A DNA stretch of 9,937 nucleotides, from positions 1 through 9,937 of the forward strand of contig CAYVCG010000072.1 of NCBI GenBank assembly GCA_964449985.1. Reading direction: 5' to 3'. Positions within the stretch are counted from its first letter, which is position 1, and each line of letters begins with the position of its first letter. Shown piece by piece: positions 5,429-9,937 of the stretch. The notes below the pieces were generated by a model that was given only the letters and a program-made list of their open reading frames with translations, was not told the origin of the DNA and did no database searches. The position numbers and the translations under genes are program-made. This DNA comes from CAYVCG01 sp964449985. GTDB lineage: Bacteria; Bacillota; Clostridia; Lachnospirales; WRAX01.

Positions 5429-6862
5429 ATGAAAAGAAAAATCAAAAATTTTATTATACCGTTAGTGTTAACAACGGCTATATGTATGCCATTCTACAGC
5501 CCGGCAACAGTTTTTGCTGAAGGCAATTTGGGTAATGCATCTGTTGAAGAAAGCAGGCCAGAATATTTCAACATAAAAGGCCAAATTGAAGAAATAAATT
5601 TAAAAGATGGCAGCTCATATATTATAGTCGGTAACGGAGAAACGCGTGACCAGGTAGTGTATAATATATCAGCAGACACTGTTTTAATGAATAATAGCGG
5701 TGAATTTATTAAGGCATCTGCTTTAAAAAATGGTCAAACAGTTATGGCTGCATACAAAAGCAACACAATCATGACTGCAAGCCTACCCCCGCAGATCAAC
5801 CCAGAAGTTATCATTTTGATAGACACTGAAAAAGCTGTTTCCGCTAAAGTAGATAAATTTGATGAGAATTTTTTAAGTTCTGATGGTGATTTGATATTAA
5901 ACCTTGATAATAAATCGGATTGTGTTGACAAGCACGGCAATAAAGTTTCTATAAGCGATTTAAAAAACAAAAACCTTATTGTTTTATATTCCATAACTAC
6001 GTTTAGCATTCCTCCGCAAACTCCCCCAATTAAAGTAGTATTGCTTGATAATGCAGTTAAAACAGCTGAATATGTTAATAAAATAGGTATTGTGGAAGAT
6101 ATTGTAGATTATCCTGGCAGCACAGGTATTGTCGTTAATGTGGAAGGAAACGAACAGACAATATATCATATTACGGATTCTGTGATTTTGGATGCAAAAA
6201 CCCAATCCGCAGTTAATCCGACAGCCATTGCTAAAGGCCAGAAGGTTTTGATTGCCCATAAACTTAACGTTCCTGCCACGCTTAGCATTCCGCCGCAGAT
6301 TTCCGCAGAAGCAATCGTTATTATGAATGATGAAACTATGAGCGTAAAAGTTGATGTTTTTGATAATGAACTATTAAGCTCTGATGGCGGGCTTGTATTA
6401 AACATTTCTGATCAAACAAACATTGTTGATAAAGCAGGAAATAAGGTATCAGCAGACGGAGTTAAAAACGAAACCCTCGTAGTATTCTACAAAATGACAA
6501 CTCGCAGTATTCCGCCTCAAACATCCCCTGTAAAGGTCGTTGTTATATCAGAAAAACAGCCGACAGCTCCTGAACAGACGGATAATATGGCAGGCATAAT
6601 GGAAAATGTTGAGGTTCTTGATAAAAACGGTGTCAAATATGTTGCGCTTGCTGCTCTTGCAAAACAATTAGGCTTTGAGGTGTCTTGGGATGACAGTACG
6701 AAAACCGTAACACTAGCAAAAGGCCCAGTAACATACACGATCTCCATAGGTTCCAAACAATACGGATATAACAAGGCGATAGAAATGTTTACAAACGAAC
6801 CGTTTATAAATAACGGAAGAACATTTGTTGAGATTGATTTCCTTTCAAAAATTGGTGAATAA
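5429..6862 (+). CDS. Secreted protein with a duplicated domain and a C-terminal copper-amine-oxidase-N-like domain
   Basis: The protein has 477 residues. The N-terminus is a signal peptide: basic MKRKIKN, a hydrophobic core, and a likely cleavage after AVFA-type residues 27-30 (ATVFA before EG). The body has two tandem copies of a roughly 160-residue unit (about 48-208 and 216-375). Each copy contains two PPQ motifs: LPPQ at 119 and IPPQ at 194 in the first, IPPQ at 287 and 361 in the second. Both copies also share an LSSDG segment and a D-GNKVS segment. Residues about 386-475 (KYVALAALAKQLGFEVSWD, then KTVTLAKG and INNGRTFVEI) match the copper-amine-oxidase N-terminal-like domain common in secreted clostridial proteins; this is usually non-enzymatic and linked to the cell surface. 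No catalytic domain or cell-wall sorting signal is visible. AAAGGGG (5413-5419) lies 9 bases upstream of the ATG. It follows the Spo0A-like gene by 170 bases, so shared control is possible but unproven. Function unknown. Confidence 0.9.
   Translation: MKRKIKNFIIPLVLTTAICMPFYSPATVFAEGNLGNASVEESRPEYFNIKGQIEEINLKDGSSYIIVGNGETRDQVVYNISADTVLMNNSGEFIKASALKNGQTVMAAYKSNTIMTASLPPQINPEVIILIDTEKAVSAKVDKFDENFLSSDGDLILNLDNKSDCVDKHGNKVSISDLKNKNLIVLYSITTFSIPPQTPPIKVVLLDNAVKTAEYVNKIGIVEDIVDYPGSTGIVVNVEGNEQTIYHITDSVILDAKTQSAVNPTAIAKGQKVLIAHKLNVPATLSIPPQISAEAIVIMNDETMSVKVDVFDNELLSSDGGLVLNISDQTNIVDKAGNKVSADGVKNETLVVFYKMTTRSIPPQTSPVKVVVISEKQPTAPEQTDNMAGIMENVEVLDKNGVKYVALAALAKQLGFEVSWDDSTKTVTLAKGPVTYTISIGSKQYGYNKAIEMFTNEPFINNGRTFVEIDFLSKIGE
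5570..6553 (+). repeat. Internal tandem duplication within the secreted protein
   Basis: The two halves align at the protein level with a near-constant offset of 167-168 residues: PPQ motifs at 119 and 287, and at 194 and 361; LSSDG at 149 and 316; GNKVS at 170 and 337. Within each half the two PPQ motifs are 74-75 residues apart, and each is followed by a hydrophobic strand (EVIIL, KVVLL, EAIVI, KVVVI). This suggests an older fourfold arrangement of about 75-residue beta-rich modules. The DNA copies have clearly diverged, so the duplication is not recent. Confidence 0.8.
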
Positions 6863-6884
6863 ATAAATTAATTAATACGTCAAA

Positions 6885-6910
6885 AAGGCCGGGGTCAAAT
6901 CCTCGGCCTT
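6885..6910. terminator. Bidirectional terminator between the secreted protein gene and dnaJ
   Basis: AAGGCCGGGG (6885-6894) pairs with CCTCGGCCTT (6901-6910), giving 10 pairs including one G-U and a 6-base loop. On the minus strand it is followed by TTTTTGACG, a good terminator tail for dnaJ. On the plus strand it is followed by AGTTTTGC, a weaker tail for the secreted protein gene. Its place between two convergent stop codons supports a shared role. Confidence 0.85.
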
Positions 6911-6925
6911 AGTTTTGCTCATATT

Positions 6926-8083
6926 TTATTTAAACGAATCCTTAAATTTTTCAAAAAAACTTCTTTTCTGTTCCTTTGTACTTTCGCCCATTTCAACTGA
7001 AAAATCCCTAAGTATTTGTTTTTGTTTTTCATTAAGCTGAGTCGGAACGACAATATTAAACGTCACTATTAAATCGCCAACAACTCTGTTATTTTTAACG
7101 TTTGGAACACCTTTTCCTTTTAAAACAGCTGTAGAGCCTGTTTGCGTTCCGGGTTTTATCGTGTATTTATCCTCTCCAGAAAGAAGCGGAATGACGATTT
7201 CGTCACCCAAAGCTGCCTGAACAAAAGAAATAGGAACATTTATATAAAGGTTGCTGCCCTGGCGTTTAAAATATTTATGCGGCAAAACCTTTACAGTTAT
7301 AAGCAAATCACCCGGAGGGCCGCCCTTTTCGCCAAGCTCACCTTTTCCAGAAAGCCTTATCATTTGGTCTGTATCTATGCCTTTTGGAATGGCCACCTTT
7401 ATTGTTTTTCTTTCACGAACCTTGCCTGATCCGGAGCATTTATGGCAAGGAGTCTTTATAATCTTGCCCGTGCCTTTACATATGCTACACGTTCTAACAG
7501 TTGTCATTGCACCGAACATGGTTTGTTGCTGCACACGTTCTTGGCCGGAACCGCCACAATGCTTACAGCTTTCAGCAACCGTGCCTTCTGCTGCGCCAGT
7601 GCCCTTACAAGTATCACAAACCTCGTTCATATCTAGCGTAAATTCTTTTTCTGTGCCAAAAACAGCTTCCTCAAATTTAATTTGCACACCTACATGTAAA
7701 TCGGATCCACGTCTTGGGCCTTGGCGCTGCCTTCCGCGATTGCCGAAAATATCAAACCCACCGTCACCGAAAAACGATTCAAAAATATCGCCCATATTAA
7801 ACTCAGCACCGCTAAAGCCGCCCCCAAAACCACCATAGCCGCCTGCTCCAGCGCCACTAAAAGCGTCATGCCCAAACTGGTCATATGTAGCCCTCTTTTT
7901 TGAATCGGACAGCACTTCATAAGCCTCGTTTATTTCCTTAAATTTTTCAGCGGAGGCGTTATCGCCCGGATTAACGTCGGGATGGTATTTTTTTGCAAGG
8001 CCTCGGTATGCTTTTTTTATTTCATCGTCACTGGCGTTTTTTCCGACGCCCAGCGTTTCGTAGTAATCATTTTTACCAGCCAC
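6926..8083 (-). CDS. dnaJ: Chaperone protein DnaJ (Hsp40, type I)
   Basis: This is a complete 385-residue co-chaperone that delivers unfolded proteins to DnaK and stimulates its ATPase in the cytoplasm. Residues about 5-70 form the J domain with the essential HPD motif (34-36). A Gly/Phe-rich linker (about 74-118) follows. The zinc-binding domain has all four CxxCxGxG repeats, starting at Cys156, 173, 199 and 213, which bind two zinc ions. The C-terminal substrate-binding and dimerisation region runs from about 222 to 385. The start codon is GTG (8081-8083): no in-frame ATG lies nearby, the protein begins MAGKNDYYETLGV as DnaJ should, and GGTGA (8090-8094) sits 6 bases upstream. It lies 97 bases downstream of dnaK on the same strand, the usual operon order, and ends at a strong terminator. 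Confidence 0.98.
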   Translation of the reverse strand: MAGKNDYYETLGVGKNASDDEIKKAYRGLAKKYHPDVNPGDNASAEKFKEINEAYEVLSDSKKRATYDQFGHDAFSGAGAGGYGGFGGGFSGAEFNMGDIFESFFGDGGFDIFGNRGRQRQGPRRGSDLHVGVQIKFEEAVFGTEKEFTLDMNEVCDTCKGTGAAEGTVAESCKHCGGSGQERVQQQTMFGAMTTVRTCSICKGTGKIIKTPCHKCSGSGKVRERKTIKVAIPKGIDTDQMIRLSGKGELGEKGGPPGDLLITVKVLPHKYFKRQGSNLYINVPISFVQAALGDEIVIPLLSGEDKYTIKPGTQTGSTAVLKGKGVPNVKNNRVVGDLIVTFNIVVPTQLNEKQKQILRDFSVEMGESTKEQKRSFFEKFKDSFK

Positions 8084-8089
8084 TAATTT

Positions 8090-8094
8090 TCACC
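8090..8094 (-). promoter_or_regulatory. Ribosome binding site of dnaJ (GTG start)
   Basis: On the minus strand GGTGA lies 6 bases before the GTG start codon. It pairs with the part of the anti-Shine-Dalgarno sequence beyond the usual GGAGG core. Together with the GTG start, this predicts moderate translation of dnaJ relative to dnaK. Confidence 0.55.
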
Positions 8095-8126
8095 CACTAA
8101 TTCTATATACAATTCCATTAATAATC

Positions 8127-8167
8127 AGAAATTACGGGCAAAAATATATTTCTTGCCCGTAATTTCT
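8127..8167 (-). promoter_or_regulatory. Intercistronic hairpin between dnaK and dnaJ
   Basis: AGAAATTACGGGCAA (8127-8141) and TTGCCCGTAATTTCT (8153-8167) form a perfect 15-bp stem with an 11-base loop. On the transcribed minus strand it begins 13 bases after the dnaK stop codon and is followed by GATTATTAATGG, not a T-run, so it is unlikely to be a full terminator. It could be a partial terminator, an RNA processing site or a 3' stabiliser that keeps dnaK mRNA more abundant than dnaJ. That role is inference. Confidence 0.7.
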
Positions 8168-8180
8168 ATGCTTCTTAATA

Positions 8181-9937
8181 TTAAACCTCTTTATATTCCC
8201 CGTCAACAACGTCGTCTTCAGGGCCGCCTTGTGGTTCTGCTTGCTGCCCAGCCTGTTTATACAGATTTGCAGAAAACTCTTGAACAACTGTGTTAAGCTC
8301 TTCCATAGCATCTTTTAAGGATTTTGCATCATCCTCGGTCATAGTATCGAGCTTGAGCTGATCATTAAGAGCTTTAAGCTTGTTTAAAGGTTCTTCAATC
8401 TTAGCCTTGTCTTCGGCAGACATTTTGTCGCCCATTTCCTTAATCATTTGCTCTGTTTGGAAGACGATAGAATCTGCATTATTCTTTGTATCAATAATAT
8501 CTTTTCTGCGTTTATCTTCCTCCGCATATTGCTCTGCTTCTTTAACAGCTCTGTCTACTTCTTTTTCATCAAGTTTTGTGCTTGCTGTTATTGTAATCTT
8601 CTGTTCTTTGCCTGTTCCCAAATCCTTTGCAGAAACGTGAACAATACCATCTGCATCTATATCAAACATAACCTCAATCTGCGGAATGCCACGTCTTGCA
8701 GGGGCAATGCCTTCGAGTCTAAATCTGCCAAGGGTTTTATTATCTCTGGCAAACTGTCTTTCGCCTTGAAGCACATGAATATCAACCGCTGTTTGATTGT
8801 CCTCGGCTGTAGAGAAAATTTGCTTTTTGTTCGCCGGGATAGTAGTATTTCTTTCAATAAGAACGGTTGTAACGCCGCCCAAGGTTTCAATACCAAGTGA
8901 AAGCGGAGTAACGTCTAACAACAATACGTTACCTGCGCCTGCTTCTCCAGCCAGTTTTCCACCTTGGATAGACGCGCCAACTGCAACACATTCATCAGGA
9001 TTAATGCCTTTAAAAGGCTCTTTTCCTGTAAACTTCTTTACAGCTTCCTGAACTGCCGGGATACGAGTTGAACCACCAACAAGCAATACCTTGCCCAATT
9101 CAGAAGCGCTTAATTTAGCAGCTTTTAATGCATTTTCAACAGGGCCTAATGTTTTCTGAACAAGGTCAGCCGTTAATTCCTCAAACTTAGCACGGGTTAC
9201 AGTAATGTCCATATGTTTTGGGCCATCTGCTCCAACAGAAATAAACGGAAGGTTAACGTTGGTGCTTGTAACGCTGGAAAGCTCTTTTTTAGCCTTTTCA
9301 GCTGCTTCTTTTATTCTTTGCATTGCCATTTTATCGTTTCTTAAATCAATGCTTTCAAATTTCTTAAATTCATCCACAAGATAGTTCATCAGTCTTTCGT
9401 CGAAGTCATCTCCGCCGAGGTCGTTAATACCGCTTGTTGATAAAACCTCAATAACGCCATCGCCGATATCAATAACGGAAACGTCAAACGTTCCGCCGCC
9501 TAAGTCATAAACCATAATTTTTTGCTCTTTTTCATTTTCAAGGCCATATGCCAAAGCAGCAGCAGTAGGCTCGTTAATAATACGTTTTACTTCGAGGCCG
9601 GCTATTTTGCCTGCATCTTTTGTTGCCTGTCTTTGATTGTCATCAAAATAAGCAGGAACAGTGATAACAGCTTCCGTAACTTTTTCGCCCAAATAGCTTT
9701 CAGCATCAGTTTTAAGCTTTTGCAGAATCATAGCCGAAATCTCTTGCGGCATGTATTCTTTTTCAGTGGTTTTTACCATAGCGGGCCTGCCATTTTCGCT
9801 TTTACCCATTTTGCGCTTAACAGAAGCAATTGTATTATCCGGATTTGTTATCGCTTGGCGCTTTGCTGTTTCTCCAACAAGGCGCTCGCCTGTTTTAGTA
9901 AATGCAACGACAGAAGGGGTTGTTCTTGCACCTTCGC
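8181..9937 (-). CDS. dnaK: Chaperone protein DnaK (Hsp70), N-terminus beyond the window
   Basis: The frame stays open to the right edge, giving 584 full codons. About 30 N-terminal residues, including the first phosphate-binding loop, are missing. DnaK uses ATP to bind and release exposed hydrophobic peptides with DnaJ and GrpE. Counting from the first full codon, visible motifs are ATPase phosphate 2 (DLGGGTFDVS, 144-153), NEPTAAALAYGL (connect 1), the adenosine motif VLLVGGST (283-290), the interdomain linker with LLLDVTPLSLG (338-348), the beta-sandwich substrate domain, a helical lid, and an acidic tail ending EYKEV. After SVKRKMG the roughly 24-residue insert of Gram-negative DnaK is absent, the known Gram-positive signature. 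Codons upstream of 9809 (AKRQAITNPDNTIASVKRK) are canonical DnaK, so the ATG at 9809 is internal and not a start. dnaJ follows; hrcA and grpE would be expected just outside. Confidence 0.98.
   Translation of the reverse strand, partial: EGARTTPSVVAFTKTGERLVGETAKRQAITNPDNTIASVKRKMGKSENGRPAMVKTTEKEYMPQEISAMILQKLKTDAESYLGEKVTEAVITVPAYFDDNQRQATKDAGKIAGLEVKRIINEPTAAALAYGLENEKEQKIMVYDLGGGTFDVSVIDIGDGVIEVLSTSGINDLGGDDFDERLMNYLVDEFKKFESIDLRNDKMAMQRIKEAAEKAKKELSSVTSTNVNLPFISVGADGPKHMDITVTRAKFEELTADLVQKTLGPVENALKAAKLSASELGKVLLVGGSTRIPAVQEAVKKFTGKEPFKGINPDECVAVGASIQGGKLAGEAGAGNVLLLDVTPLSLGIETLGGVTTVLIERNTTIPANKKQIFSTAEDNQTAVDIHVLQGERQFARDNKTLGRFRLEGIAPARRGIPQIEVMFDIDADGIVHVSAKDLGTGKEQKITITASTKLDEKEVDRAVKEAEQYAEEDKRRKDIIDTKNNADSIVFQTEQMIKEMGDKMSAEDKAKIEEPLNKLKALNDQLKLDTMTEDDAKSLKDAMEELNTVVQEFSANLYKQAGQQAEPQGGPEDDVVDGEYKEV

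Noticed and set aside
7251..7838. 195-codon open frame antisense to dnaJ
   Set aside because: It lies entirely inside dnaJ on the opposite strand, its composition is Pro/Ser-rich as expected for a shadow of Gly-rich dnaJ, and it has no family resemblance.
8084..8180. CIRCE heat-shock operator before dnaJ
   Set aside because: The gap has no TTAGCACTC/GAGTGCTAA pair; such an operator would be expected upstream of hrcA or dnaK, outside the window.
8448..8900. 150-codon plus-strand frame antisense to dnaK
   Set aside because: dnaK codon bias commonly opens antisense frames; no ribosome binding site or domain supports it.
1..9937. CRISPR array, tRNA, rRNA or prophage genes
   Set aside because: No regularly spaced direct repeats, cloverleaf tRNA sequence, rRNA-like stretches or phage protein motifs were seen by eye on either strand.

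Overview
The window suggests a low-GC, endospore-forming member of the Firmicutes, probably Clostridia. It carries a Spo0A-type regulator, a YtaF-type sporulation membrane protein and a DnaK that lacks the roughly 24-residue N-terminal-quadrant insert found in Gram-negative DnaKs. Intergenic regions are very AT-rich and most genes have AGGAGG-type ribosome binding sites. Genus and species cannot be read from the sequence.

Layout, left to right. Positions 1-91 hold three consecutive stem-loops ending in a perfect 15-bp hairpin with no T-tract. They look like the right end of an IS200/IS605-type element (or its TnpB-associated RNA) whose body lies outside the window. A minus-strand terminator (about 97-136) closes a small cysteine-rich protein gene (203-523, minus), which has a possible sigma-K-like promoter. 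Next is a complete P2-type calcium ATPase (631-3327, minus). Across a 171-bp gap it is divergent from ytaF (3499-4137, plus). A 308-bp AT-rich region follows, with one clear sigma-A-type promoter. It leads into a Spo0A-family response regulator (4446-5258, plus) and then a secreted protein with a duplicated domain and a C-terminal copper-amine-oxidase-N-like domain (5429-6862, plus). A hairpin terminator (6885-6910) separates this from convergent dnaJ (6926-8083, minus, GTG start). dnaJ lies downstream of dnaK (8181 to the window end, minus, N-terminus cut off), with a perfect 15-bp hairpin between them.

How the genes may work together. dnaK-dnaJ is the usual Hsp70/Hsp40 chaperone pair, and grpE and hrcA would be expected just beyond the right edge. 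The other genes have a sporulation and divalent-cation flavour: a Spo0A homologue outside its usual spoIVB neighbourhood, YtaF (MntP-like), a calcium pump and a Cys-rich coat-like protein. That link is inference from gene identities and weak promoter matches. No clearly new multi-gene system is visible. The most unusual items are the relocated and diverged Spo0A homologue, the duplicated PPQ-motif secreted protein, the Cys-rich small protein and the structured left edge.
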